Assembly (NCBI RefSeq): GCF_030813055.1
Contig: NZ_JAUSTW010000007.1
Location: 248,001 to 312,000 of the forward strand
Source: Neobacillus ginsengisoli
GTDB taxonomy: Bacteria > Bacillota > Bacilli > Bacillales_B > DSM-18226
Length of the DNA: 64,000 nt
Reading direction: 5' to 3'
Shown: piece by piece, positions 17,259-25,642 of the stretch
Layout: every line of letters starts with the position of its first letter
Position numbering within the stretch: the stretch's first letter is position 1
The notes under the pieces: generated by a model
Told to the model about the DNA's origin: nothing
The model's input: the letters and a program-made list of their open reading frames with translations, nothing else
Database searches by the model: none
Position numbers and translations under genes: made by a program

Positions 17259-18443
17259 CTACTTCTTTTTTACTTTTAAATAATGATTTACTAAGATGAT
17301 ATCTGTTTTAAGATTATTCAACTGCTTAAGTTCATCAACACTTACTCCAAATTTTCTTGAAATACTCCATAAAGTATCTTTAGGCTGAATAACATAAATT
17401 TCATAGTTTTCCTTTAATTTATCTACATAATGGATGAATTCCCCTGTTCCAGAGCTTTCTGCACCTTTAGACAGAATACCGGCATCGATGAGGGTGTTAA
17501 TAACATACTCAGCCCGATTTTTAAAAGAATATTTTTTTACCGATTCCATACCGGCCTTTTTTATTCTCGTTCGTTCTTCGGGATAACGTAAATAGTATTT
17601 GACTAGCTCAATCGTTTCTCTGGATGAATTACTGGATAAAAGATCTTGGCCTGGGGAAAATAATCTCCTAATTTCAGATGTGTCATTTGTAAGCAAGAGA
17701 CCACCCGATCCAAGTACTTCATACGTACGCTGCGTTACTTGCGAATCATGATTTTGGACACCTAAAACAAAATCTGCTGAACTGTACACTTTATTTGCTT
17801 CCGTATAAGGGAGAAACCCATGGATCCATTCATCAGGAATCTTTTTGCCAAGGATATGCTCCATTTGATCCCAGTAACGGCCCCAGAAATCAATTCTAAT
17901 ATCTTCTTCCAAAAATGGACTGAGCAGTGACCTTAGTGCTTTAAAACGGTAGTGATCAGGTCTTGTTTCATAAAGCATGGGGTAACCATTAGCTACAACG
18001 GCAAGCGAAACCTCATACTTTTCAGAAATGTCAGGAAAATGAACACTTGAATGATATCCAAAATCCAGATGTGCTGCTGGAATCTGTTGATCTTTATAAA
18101 AATCAACCCTGGAGGGGCAAATAGTAAATACAAAGTCTGGTTTGATGGTCTGAATAAGAGGCAGCGAAAAAGTCAGCGTATACCCAGGGTCCTCTGTTGC
18201 CCAATAGACATGAGGGATTTTTGTAGGCGAAACATACTCTTTTATCATTTTTTGTTTTTCTGGTGTATGTTCAGACGTATGCCCCATCGTAAATATTAAA
18301 TCCGGTTGAAAGTTGGATATCATATCGTTCAGACCTTCAGAAGTCAAAGGACCGGAAACGATGACTGTATGTCCAGCATCACAAAAGCCTTTTGGAAGTC
18401 CATAAATCCACATGGGGTTATTTTCCAAAAACAACACTCTCAT
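17259..18443 (-). CDS. CgeB-like glycosyltransferase with C-terminal LysM (paralogue 2)
   Basis: A 394-residue paralogue of the genes on either side, sharing the blocks WIHGFLPYTEANKVYSSADF and [18 protein letters not shown], and ending in a LysM domain at about 345-394 (YVIQPKDTLWSISRKF). No signal peptide. It follows the LysM-deacetylase gene by 21 bp. Divergence among the three copies suggests old duplications with separate acceptor or donor specificity rather than recent amplification. The enzymatic activity is inferred from fold-level similarity only. Confidence 0.8.
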   Translation of the reverse strand: MRVLFLENNPMWIYGLPKGFCDAGHTVIVSGPLTSEGLNDMISNFQPDLIFTMGHTSEHTPEKQKMIKEYVSPTKIPHVYWATEDPGYTLTFSLPLIQTIKPDFVFTICPSRVDFYKDQQIPAAHLDFGYHSSVHFPDISEKYEVSLAVVANGYPMLYETRPDHYRFKALRSLLSPFLEEDIRIDFWGRYWDQMEHILGKKIPDEWIHGFLPYTEANKVYSSADFVLGVQNHDSQVTQRTYEVLGSGGLLLTNDTSEIRRLFSPGQDLLSSNSSRETIELVKYYLRYPEERTRIKKAGMESVKKYSFKNRAEYVINTLIDAGILSKGAESSGTGEFIHYVDKLKENYEIYVIQPKDTLWSISRKFGVSVDELKQLNNLKTDIILVNHYLKVKKK

Positions 18444-18464
18444 TTTTCTCTCTCCTATAAAGAC

Positions 18465-19256
18465 TTAGTCCCAAAGCATCTCACTTATTTTAACTAATTG
18501 ATATCCACGTTTTTTGAGCTCAGGTATGACAAGATTCATTGCGGCGGCAGTAGGCTTCCCATTTAAATGAGCTAATACAATGTCATTACCTGTAAGTTTT
18601 GAGAAAATTCGATTATAAATCGTATCTGGAGTTGGTTCCTGCCAATCAATCGTATCTATGCTCCAATAGATGGTAAAAGGGATGCCAATTTGACCCGCAG
18701 CCTCCAAAAGGGTTTTATTCCAACAACCATACGGCGGGCGAAATAAAGAGCTCCCTTTTTGTCCAACAATCGTTTCAAAACTTGAAATAGTGTTTGTTAA
18801 TTCCATGATCATTTCATTTTGGGATAATTTCGTGAAATCCGGATGACTATAAGAATGATTGGCGATCTCATGTCCGTCTGAAACAATTCTTTTAACAAGT
18901 TTTGGGAATTGTTCAACCCAGGCTCCTGTTAAAAACATGGTTGTCTGGACATCATTTCTTATTAAGACATCCAATATATTTTCTGTATTCTCCGCGCTAT
19001 CACCGGCGTCAAAGGTAAGGGAAATCATTTTGTCATCTTTTAAACCCTTGGAAATGAAAACAGACGGCATTGCTTTTGATCCTGTATACTCCCTATCAAT
19101 CTTTAAAAGTTGGCCAGCATAGATAAAGTCTGATGTTAAACAGTTATCCTTTTTTAGTTTTTCTATTGAAATACCAATATCCTTTGCAATTTTACCTAAC
19201 GTATCTCCATAGCTGATTGTATAGTAGTCATATTTTTTATTCACAAGATTTTTCAC
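18465..19256 (-). CDS. LysM-NodB polysaccharide deacetylase
   Basis: A 263-residue protein with an N-terminal LysM domain (about 10-54, [16 protein letters not shown]) and a NodB deacetylase domain (about 75-263). All five NodB motifs are visible: TFDAGD (81-86, Asp83 as base), HSYSH (134-138, metal ligands), RPPYG (173-177), DTIDW (201-205) and LAHLNG (His230). It should remove acetyl groups from GlcNAc or MurNAc residues. There is no signal peptide, as in mother-cell or spore-coat proteins. It overlaps the preceding glycosyltransferase gene by 20 bp, pointing to translational coupling. Confidence 0.85.
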   Translation of the reverse strand: MKNLVNKKYDYYTISYGDTLGKIAKDIGISIEKLKKDNCLTSDFIYAGQLLKIDREYTGSKAMPSVFISKGLKDDKMISLTFDAGDSAENTENILDVLIRNDVQTTMFLTGAWVEQFPKLVKRIVSDGHEIANHSYSHPDFTKLSQNEMIMELTNTISSFETIVGQKGSSLFRPPYGCWNKTLLEAAGQIGIPFTIYWSIDTIDWQEPTPDTIYNRIFSKLTGNDIVLAHLNGKPTAAAMNLVIPELKKRGYQLVKISEMLWD

Positions 19257-20451
19257 CTTGGTTCTTTAGTAGTCTAATTTTCATAGGAAAGCCGGTATCA
19301 ATCATATCTGAGGTTAATCCATTTAGCTGCTTTAACTGATTAATCGTTACTCCAAATTCTTTACAAATATAAGACAAAGTATCTCCATTTTGGACAATAT
19401 AGATTTCAAAATTATCCTGTTGATAGGTTGTTCTTTTTTCTGTATCTAAACTGTACAAACTTTTCCCTTTGTGAAAGACTCCCTCTTTGTCCAAAACTTC
19501 CAACATATATTGGGCTCTTTCTTTATAGGAGTGTTTACGTACGGCTTCAAGTCCATTTTTCTGTATTCTTTTCCTTTCCTCAGGGTGCTGAAGGAAATAA
19601 TTTACTAACTCAATCGTTTCTTCAGGTGTTGAGGATGTGAGCAAATCTTCTCCGGATTTAAAAAGCCGATTGATTTTAGGTGTGCTATTGGTTAAAAATA
19701 CCCCTCCAGAGCCCAGTACTTCATATGTTCGCTGTGTTAATTGTGTAGGCAGGTTTTGCAGTCCAATGATGATATCAGAAGAGCTGTATACTTTATTTGC
19801 GTCAGTATAATCAATGTAACCCCGGATCCAGTCCTTAGGAATTTCCACCCCCAAATGAGGGCCCATACTGTCCCAGTTATTCCCATAAAAATTTATTTGA
19901 ATATTATTTTGAAGCAGTGGTGTAATTAAATTTTTCATAGATTGGTGTCTAAAATGATGGGGGAAATAGGAAAGCTTTTTTGGATATCCGTTAGCAACAA
20001 TAGAGACGGGCGAATAATATTGAGCATCAAACTCTAAAGGATGGTGAACTTTCGGATGATAGCCAAAATCTAAATGTTCTGAAGGGATTCCCAGTCTTCT
20101 GTAGTAACTGACCCGGTCCCGGCAAATTGTGAACACAAAGTCAGGATGAGTTCTACGAATATACGGCATCGTAAATATTTCTGTAGATGTCGGATCTTCT
20201 GTTGCCCAATATACATGGGGAACATTAACATGTACCGTACTTTCATAAATTTTCTTTTGTTTGTCTATCCTTGTGTTTTCAGGACCCCATCCCATTGTAA
20301 TGATTAAATCGGGCTGAAATTCTGAAATAAGTTTATGGATATCGAGCTGATCGATTGGACCGGAAATTTTTACATCATGTCCCGCGTCGATAAATCCATT
20401 TGGTAATCCATGAATCCACATAGGATGACTTTCTAAGAATAAAACGCGCAT
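19237..20451 (-). CDS. CgeB-like glycosyltransferase with C-terminal LysM (paralogue 3)
   Basis: A 404-residue paralogue with the same order: N-terminal [20 protein letters not shown], a central [20 protein letters not shown] block, [17 protein letters not shown], then a LysM domain at about 352-396 ([16 protein letters not shown]). It starts 39 bp after the stop of the upstream deacetylase gene and overlaps the start of the LysM-deacetylase gene, so glycosyltransferase and deacetylase are made together. No export signal. Family knowledge suggests a sugar-transfer role on the spore surface; this is not shown by sequence. Confidence 0.8.
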   Translation of the reverse strand: MRVLFLESHPMWIHGLPNGFIDAGHDVKISGPIDQLDIHKLISEFQPDLIITMGWGPENTRIDKQKKIYESTVHVNVPHVYWATEDPTSTEIFTMPYIRRTHPDFVFTICRDRVSYYRRLGIPSEHLDFGYHPKVHHPLEFDAQYYSPVSIVANGYPKKLSYFPHHFRHQSMKNLITPLLQNNIQINFYGNNWDSMGPHLGVEIPKDWIRGYIDYTDANKVYSSSDIIIGLQNLPTQLTQRTYEVLGSGGVFLTNSTPKINRLFKSGEDLLTSSTPEETIELVNYFLQHPEERKRIQKNGLEAVRKHSYKERAQYMLEVLDKEGVFHKGKSLYSLDTEKRTTYQQDNFEIYIVQNGDTLSYICKEFGVTINQLKQLNGLTSDMIDTGFPMKIRLLKNQGEKSCE

Positions 20452-20490
20452 AGATTCACTTCCCTTTGGTTTGTTAAGAAACTTATAAAA

Positions 20491-21477
20491 TCATTCGAAC
20501 AATTTACTTATGGTGACAACTTCGTACCCTTCGTTTATTAACTTATCAATAATGACAGGTAAAGCCTTGACTGTCCCATCGAGCTTGCTTGTTGAGGATT
20601 GAAAAGAGTGCTGTAATATTATCGCCCCTTCCGTTAAATCCCTATTTACAATTGAAATAATCTCCTTGTCTGTTAATCCAGTCCAGTCGAGTGTATCTAC
20701 TGTCCACATGATTACCTTATAACCTAAATCGTTGATGATTTGAATATCTGATTTCGTAACAAAGCCATATGGGGGGCGAAGGTTGGGCGTGAATTTTCCA
20801 GTATGTGAATGAATTTCAGCCTCGGTGGATTTAATTTCCTTTATTAGATCGGACGCCATTAGTTCGATAAAGTTTGGATGGCTCCAGCTATGGTTCCCAA
20901 TCTCATGGCCTTCATTCATAATTCGTTTGAGCATTTCGGGTGTTTTGCTAATTTGTTGACCAATCACAAAAAAAGTCGCTTTAATTTTTTTTCCGTTTAG
21001 AATATCCAAGATCTTAGGCGTGTAAACTTGATCCGGACCATCATCAAAGGTTAAAGCCACTCTTTTTTTATTTGCTGGCCCCTTATAGAAGACTGCTTGA
21101 TGAGAGCGGGCAGAATGATTCGCCACCAAATCAATTCTATTGGGGGATGAGCATTCCGAAAAAGACATCCCCAGATGTTGAGTGACATATTGAAACGGTA
21201 TAAAAAATTTTCCATGGAGCTCCAAGGGGGCAACCGCCAAAGTTTCTTTTTTTATTTGATTTTCGTTTTGTACTAAAACCTCGTATTGGTCTTTAATGAA
21301 GGTGATGGTTGTCTTATTTTGTTTCATCTTTATACATTGATTCTCCCTCTCGTAGTCTACTAAGACATTAGCATGCTTAAAGAACAAGGCTGGAATCATT
21401 ATACATCCATTGCTTATATAATAATGGCTTTTCACCGGTTGACCATCCAAATAAATATCAATTTGCTGTACACTCAT
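20491..21477 (-). CDS. Polysaccharide deacetylase with N-terminal copper amine oxidase-like domain
   Basis: A 328-residue protein. Residues 1-about 120 form a copper-amine-oxidase-N-like/stalk domain (IDIYLDGQPVKSHYYISNG, FFIPFQYVTQHLGM), a non-catalytic module common in Bacillus wall proteins. Residues 135-328 are a full NodB domain: TFDDGP (Asp145 and Asp146), HSWSH (196-200), RPPYG (234-238), DTLDW (261-265) and LQHS (His290), all expected residues present, so it should be active. It is first in the five-gene minus operon. It has no signal peptide, which is odd for a wall enzyme and fits a mother-cell protein. Confidence 0.87.
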   Translation of the reverse strand: MSVQQIDIYLDGQPVKSHYYISNGCIMIPALFFKHANVLVDYERENQCIKMKQNKTTITFIKDQYEVLVQNENQIKKETLAVAPLELHGKFFIPFQYVTQHLGMSFSECSSPNRIDLVANHSARSHQAVFYKGPANKKRVALTFDDGPDQVYTPKILDILNGKKIKATFFVIGQQISKTPEMLKRIMNEGHEIGNHSWSHPNFIELMASDLIKEIKSTEAEIHSHTGKFTPNLRPPYGFVTKSDIQIINDLGYKVIMWTVDTLDWTGLTDKEIISIVNRDLTEGAIILQHSFQSSTSKLDGTVKALPVIIDKLINEGYEVVTISKLFE

Positions 21478-21537
21478 GTTTTTTCACCAACTGTAATTTA
21501 CTTTTTAAGGCGTTAGCTAATAAAAGAAGCTAAAAAC

Positions 21538-21545
21538 ATAGTATG
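21538..21545 (-). promoter_or_regulatory. Possible sporulation -10 for the minus operon
   Basis: CATACTAT on the minus strand matches the SigE -10 consensus CATACAnT at seven of eight fixed positions counting the n; the -35 region is not convincing. Confidence 0.25.
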
Positions 21546-21657
21546 TGCGAATTAGAAGGATGGATAGATAATTGGACCACCTTTTCAGGGAAATGGGCTC
21601 TTTCTTTGAGAAAATTAAAAGACGTGACATATAAACAAGCATTTTGTTTGTATTTAA

Positions 21658-21666
21658 CATATAGTA
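21658..21666 (+). promoter_or_regulatory. Possible SigK/SigE-type -10 for the plus operon
   Basis: CATATAGTA fits the SigK -10 pattern CATAnnnTA exactly and resembles SigE. It lies about 30 bp before ATG 21697. No well-spaced -35 is evident. Confidence 0.35.
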
Positions 21667-21696
21667 TTGAATCAGAAAACAAGGGGAAGAACATTT

Positions 21697-22308
21697 ATGG
21701 AAGATAATAAAATCCCGTTTCCTATCTATCATGGTAATGAAACCCTTCGAAAAATTTCTTTTATTGTAAATGTGGCTTGGGGAAATGAGTATTTAATCGA
21801 ATTATTAAATTTCCTGAAGGAAAGAAATATCAGCCTCACCTTTTTTCTCCAGGGATGGTGGGTGGAACAGTACCCTGAATATGCACTCATGATTAAAAAT
21901 TCTAATCAGGAAATTGGAAATCACTCCTATTCTCATAGGGATATGAGAACATTATCAGTAGAAGAAATCCATATGGAGATAACTCAAACGAATAAAATTA
22001 TCAATGAAGTATTAGGGGTTACGCCTAAATACTTTACTCCCCCGTCTGGCTATATTGATACGAAAGTCCTTGAAATAGCTGCACGGCTTAAGATGGTTAC
22101 TGTCTTATGGTCACTGGATACACTCGATTGGAAAATTAAAAATGCAAATGAGATCATTGATAAAATTGTCCCAAATATCAAGAATGGCTCAATCATTTTG
22201 ATGCACCCAACTGAATCGTCATTAAAAGCACTTCCATATATGGTTGAAAAAGCTCTAGAGAAAAATTATCACATTGAAAATATAAGTAAAATGTTAAACA
22301 ATATGTGA
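21697..22308 (+). CDS. NodB-fold deacetylase-like protein with altered active site
   Basis: A 203-residue NodB-fold protein, first in the plus operon. The metal-binding HSYSH (76-80), DTLDW (141-145) and LMHPT (His170) motifs are kept. The first motif, usually TFDDG or FDISWGD, reads IVNVAWGNE (about 23-31), with Asn where the catalytic and metal Asp residues are expected. Motif 3 reads TPPSG instead of RPPYG. It is therefore probably a weak enzyme or a non-catalytic glycan-binding relative. ATG 21697 follows AAGGGGAAG by seven bases; an upstream TTG at 21667 overlaps the -10 candidate. No signal peptide. Confidence 0.8.
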   Translation: MEDNKIPFPIYHGNETLRKISFIVNVAWGNEYLIELLNFLKERNISLTFFLQGWWVEQYPEYALMIKNSNQEIGNHSYSHRDMRTLSVEEIHMEITQTNKIINEVLGVTPKYFTPPSGYIDTKVLEIAARLKMVTVLWSLDTLDWKIKNANEIIDKIVPNIKNGSIILMHPTESSLKALPYMVEKALEKNYHIENISKMLNNM

Positions 22309-22348
22309 AATACCTTTATTGAATCTTAATTTATGAAGGGAGCCACTT

Positions 22349-23095
22349 ATGTATAAGCAAACAGTATTAATAATAGGTGGTTCAGGCGGGATCGGTTCTG
22401 CTTGTGTCAAACGTTATGCCAAAGAAGGATTTCATGTAATAGCAGCTGATATTAACGAAGAGAAAGGGAGGCAGTTGGAGTCATACTCTAATGTTACTTT
22501 TTATCCATTTAACATTTTAGACGATGAATCACTAAATAACTTATATAACAATATAAAAGATTCTTGTGGTTCTATCGATCATATATTATCTCTCGCAGGG
22601 GGTCCCTCCCCAAAAGAATTTGTAGGATTTGGAAACTTATCTAGAACAGCAATTGAAGAATCCATTGCTTTAAATTTAACTGCTCAAATTGCCCTTGTAC
22701 AGAAATTCTTCCCATTAGTTATTGCTTCTAAATCAAATGATAAATCTATTACTTTAACATCCTCCATTAACGCTACCCGCAGTTACAAGTTAGTATCCTA
22801 TAGTGCAGCGAAAGCAGGTTTACTAGGCTTCGTCATATCTTTAGTAGATTATCTTGGACAATACGGTATTCGAATAAACGTGATCCTGCCAGGAACAGTA
22901 GAGACTGGAGCATCATCTTCGGTTGGCAGAGACTTGGGCGCCATTGCTAATACAACTTCATTAAAGCGTATAACAACATCTGAAGAAGTGGCTAATGCTT
23001 TCTACTCAGTCACTCACGTAATAACTTCAATTACTGGCCAAGCTATAACGATAGATGCGGGGCAATCGTATTTTAATAAAAATTTAAACCCGTAA
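22349..23095 (+). CDS. Short-chain dehydrogenase/reductase (SDR)
   Basis: A 248-residue classical SDR. The nucleotide-binding GGSGGIGSA is at about 10-18, an acidic residue after beta-2 (AADINEEK) favours NAD(H), the catalytic Ser-Tyr-Lys set appears as TSSINATRSYKLVSYSAAKAG with YSAAK at about 152-156, and the C-terminal GQAITIDAGQSY is typical. It lies 40 bp after the deacetylase-like gene, so it is probably co-transcribed. It could oxidise or reduce a sugar or a nucleotide-sugar precursor; the substrate is not deducible. Confidence 0.85.
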   Translation: MYKQTVLIIGGSGGIGSACVKRYAKEGFHVIAADINEEKGRQLESYSNVTFYPFNILDDESLNNLYNNIKDSCGSIDHILSLAGGPSPKEFVGFGNLSRTAIEESIALNLTAQIALVQKFFPLVIASKSNDKSITLTSSINATRSYKLVSYSAAKAGLLGFVISLVDYLGQYGIRINVILPGTVETGASSSVGRDLGAIANTTSLKRITTSEEVANAFYSVTHVITSITGQAITIDAGQSYFNKNLNP

Positions 23096-23229
23096 TATTG
23101 TTCCACTAATAATAGACTCACTGTTATTAACCGGAAAAAAGGATCCCATAATGAGAATCAATATTTGCAACAAAAAAGAGTTCAGAACCGTAAATTACCA
23201 TTTTGAAAGAAGGGGAGTTTTTTGTTCAA

Positions 23230-24090
23230 ATGAAAAAATCGGAAAAGGGAAAATTCCAATTATATTATATTGTAAAACCTTCAGATACACTTTGGGGAAT
23301 ATCGAAAAAGTTTGGAGTCAGCATTAGGCAGCTAAAAAAATTAAATAATCTCTCTTCTGATCAAATTTTTGTCGATCAAGTGCTTAAAATCCAAGAGATT
23401 AGCGAGGAAAAGCAGAATTTGAACGAAACTTTCAATGAAATGAAGCCTGATCAGATTTCAGGCGGCACACAAGCCAAAAAGTTCCAAATGTATATTGTGA
23501 ATCCATCCGATACACTTTGGGGAATATCGAAAAAATTCGGAGTCAACATTAGGCAGCTAATAAAATTAAATAATCTCTCCTCTGACCAAATATTTGTTGA
23601 TCAAGTGCTTAAAATCCAAGAGATTAGCGAAGATGAACCATTCTTGAGCGAAACCTTCAGCGAATTAATACCTGATCAAATTCTGGGTGGCCCACAAGCC
23701 AAAAGATGGGCAAAAAACATCATAGAAGCTGCCCAAAAATATGAAGTCCCCAGCAAAATCCTCTACAGTATTATGGTTGTTGAAAGTCGGGGAAATCCCA
23801 ATCTAGTTTCTGCAGATGGCGGAATTGGATTAATGCAATTTCAAATTGAAACAGCGAATTTCCTTGGCGTTAACCCGTGTATTCCAGAGGAATCCCTCGA
23901 TGGAGCTGCACGTTATTTAAAAGCACTTTTCAGTGAATTTAATGATTGGACTCTTGCAATAGCTTCCTACAATGCCGGTCCAGATAAAATAAAAAAATAT
24001 AATGGAGTACCACCACTTGAGGTGACTCAAAATTATGTAAATAATGTTATTTCTTATTGTAAAGCTTTAAATTGGCCCGATATTAGATAA
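23230..24090 (+). CDS. Double-LysM lytic transglycosylase (SLT domain)
   Basis: A 286-residue protein with LysM domains at about 11-55 and 86-130 and a goose-type/SLT lytic transglycosylase domain at about 160-280 (catalytic Glu185 in VESRGNP, then DGGIGLMQ and ASYNAGP). It should cut the MurNAc-GlcNAc bond in peptidoglycan. The two LysM blocks and their linkers are almost identical, 75 residues apart, so this is a recent internal duplication. ATG 23230 is 12 bases after AGGGGAG; an in-frame TTG at 23203 is less likely. No signal peptide. It sits 134 bp after the SDR gene, in the same direction. Confidence 0.85.
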   Translation: MKKSEKGKFQLYYIVKPSDTLWGISKKFGVSIRQLKKLNNLSSDQIFVDQVLKIQEISEEKQNLNETFNEMKPDQISGGTQAKKFQMYIVNPSDTLWGISKKFGVNIRQLIKLNNLSSDQIFVDQVLKIQEISEDEPFLSETFSELIPDQILGGPQAKRWAKNIIEAAQKYEVPSKILYSIMVVESRGNPNLVSADGGIGLMQFQIETANFLGVNPCIPEESLDGAARYLKALFSEFNDWTLAIASYNAGPDKIKKYNGVPPLEVTQNYVNNVISYCKALNWPDIR

Positions 24091-24515
24091 ATAAATTAAA
24101 AATCAGCTTGCAAATCAAAAATTGATAAAAAATAGGGGAAGTAAAAAACAGGAATAAAGGTATTGCAGGAGGTTTATATTGGAAAGGAAAGATCGGATGA
24201 GAGAAAGCAACTCTGAAAAACATTAGCATAATATAATTTTTAAAACCTCTTCAGCAATACAAGGGTTTTTGGTCACTAATAATTGAATAATGAGCATGAG
24301 GATTTACTTCTTTTACATTCATTTCTCAAATAAAAATATGTCTTAATTTTAAATAAAAAGGCTCCTTAAAAGGAACCAGTTAACTACAATAAGTGTATAA
24401 ATCTATTTAACTATTTAGACCACTTAACATCATTGTCCTCAATAAAAATCCAACAGTCGTAACCCATTTAAGCAAATATTTCTTTAATATTTTTAGAGGA
24501 GGAATTCCCCCACTT
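24091..24515. other. Gene-free stretch
   Basis: AT-rich DNA with stops in all frames at short intervals. A weak AAAACC...GGTTTTT hairpin near 24241-24271 may end the plus operon. Nothing else is recognised. Confidence 0.5.
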
Positions 24516-24677
24516 TTACTGTGATAATATTTTATTTATTAAATCTACCGTTTCCTTTACTTCAATTAAGTTTAATTTTTCATCACAAAAGAAACCCATC
24601 AACAGCAGTGTGGTTTTCGGTGTCAAAGCTTCCTCTATCAATTTAATAAATTGATCAATGGAGGATATATTTACCAC
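24516..24677 (-). CDS. Possible small gene or gene remnant
   Basis: A 53-codon frame from GTG 24677 ending ...DLINKILSQ, with protein-like composition (helix-forming, no low complexity). It lacks a clear ribosome site and the frame runs on upstream under the chitosanase gene, so it may be the 3' remnant of a longer gene or chance. No family recognised. Confidence 0.2.
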   Translation of the reverse strand: MVNISSIDQFIKLIEEALTPKTTLLLMGFFCDEKLNLIEVKETVDLINKILSQ

Positions 24678-24734
24678 AAGATCAACTGGAAAACCTGATT
24701 GAATAGCCCCTTGTCCAGAGGGAGGATAGATTGG

Positions 24735-25505
24735 ATGAATGACAGTGAATATGATAATTGGGATAAAAAAATAACGATAATTGAAATGATTTATGATGCC
24801 AATTTGGATGTAGATATACCAATTTGCAAAATACGAGATAAAAAGGGTTTTTTCTTCACGAGCAAAATGGATATTGATGCTGATGGTGCCTATAGGGCAT
24901 GTCATCCGAATGATATTGGTTTTGATTCTTTTGGAAATGTCTGGTGGTCACTAATCCCAGACCCTGAAAATCCAGGAGATTATATTAAACAGAAGTCAAC
25001 AGATCCTGCTCCTGGCTATTATGTTATCCAGACTTCTCTTGAATTTATTTTCTATGATGAAAACGATCCTAAAAGATATGTTGATTCCGAAACAATTCCC
25101 TATTTTGTACTTCCCTATCCTTCATATACAAGTTGGGGAACTAAATCCTTCGAGGAGGATGTGGTTCTTGGAGACATTGGTATGGTCTATAATAAAGCCA
25201 ACGGACGAATGGCATTTGCCATATTTGCTGATGCGTGGCCCACCGATGAGGCAGGGATAAGCAGGATAGGGGAAGGATCAATAAAACTGGCTTGTCTTCT
25301 GGGGATGATGGGAAATCCAAGAAATGGCGGAGGCACAACAAAAAGGGAAATAGTATATCTTGTATTCCCAGGTTCAGGTGCAATGCGGGAAGAACCAAAT
25401 AAACCAATAACAATTGAAGAAATAGATAGAATCGGAAAGAGAAAGTTTGAAGAATGGGGAGGGATGGAGCAGCTTAAGTCTATCTTACACCTAGCCAATA
25501 TTTAA
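24735..25505 (+). CDS. GH75-family chitosanase-like protein
   Basis: A 256-residue protein resembling glycoside hydrolase family 75, which cuts GlcN-containing chitosan. Family landmarks are MDIDADGAYRACHP (about 57-70), DPAPGYYVIQTSLEF, the ryVDSetIPY-like YVDSETIPYFVLP, GDIGMVYNKANG, and the pair FADAWP...IGEGSI, where the Asp and Glu lie 14 residues apart as expected for the catalytic acid/base pair. The start is ATG 24735, nine bases after GGAGG. There is no signal peptide, unusual for secreted chitosanases. It sits between the glycan operons and rlmH, and fits a system handling deacetylated GlcNAc polymers. Confidence 0.75.
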   Translation: MNDSEYDNWDKKITIIEMIYDANLDVDIPICKIRDKKGFFFTSKMDIDADGAYRACHPNDIGFDSFGNVWWSLIPDPENPGDYIKQKSTDPAPGYYVIQTSLEFIFYDENDPKRYVDSETIPYFVLPYPSYTSWGTKSFEEDVVLGDIGMVYNKANGRMAFAIFADAWPTDEAGISRIGEGSIKLACLLGMMGNPRNGGGTTKREIVYLVFPGSGAMREEPNKPITIEEIDRIGKRKFEEWGGMEQLKSILHLANI

Positions 25506-25528
25506 GGCGTTAAACTCATATGTGAATC

Positions 25529-25573
25529 TAAAAAAAGCTGTAACATACAAACTCTTGTGTGTTACAGCTTTCC
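25529..25573 (-). terminator. Hairpin between the chitosanase-like gene and rlmH
   Basis: AAAGCTGTAACA / TGTTACAGCTTT with a T-run on the minus strand. It can stop rlmH transcription and, without a T-run, may slow the convergent transcript. Confidence 0.65.
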
Positions 25574-25611
25574 CCTAAGAAACATGTTATTCAATTTTTT
25601 GATTAATTAAT

Positions 25612-25642
25612 AACCTCATTTACTTATGGTATGGTTCCCCGC
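25612..25642 (-). repeat. rlmH 3'-end core (att1)
   Basis: Minus strand GGGGAACCATACCATAAG then TAAATGAGGTTATT: the last codons of rlmH and the bases after its stop, shared with the hairpins at 14.62 and 16.0 kb. This is the rlmH/orfX end that SCC elements use in staphylococci. Confidence 0.6.

Noticed and set aside
25021..25498. Frames overlapping the chitosanase-like gene on both strands
   Set aside because: The GH75-like frame has family motifs and a good ribosome site; the others have neither.
14620..25642. Search for Ccr serine recombinase or other integrase
   Set aside because: Every gene in the interval was read and none has recombinase motifs; autonomous mobility is not supported.
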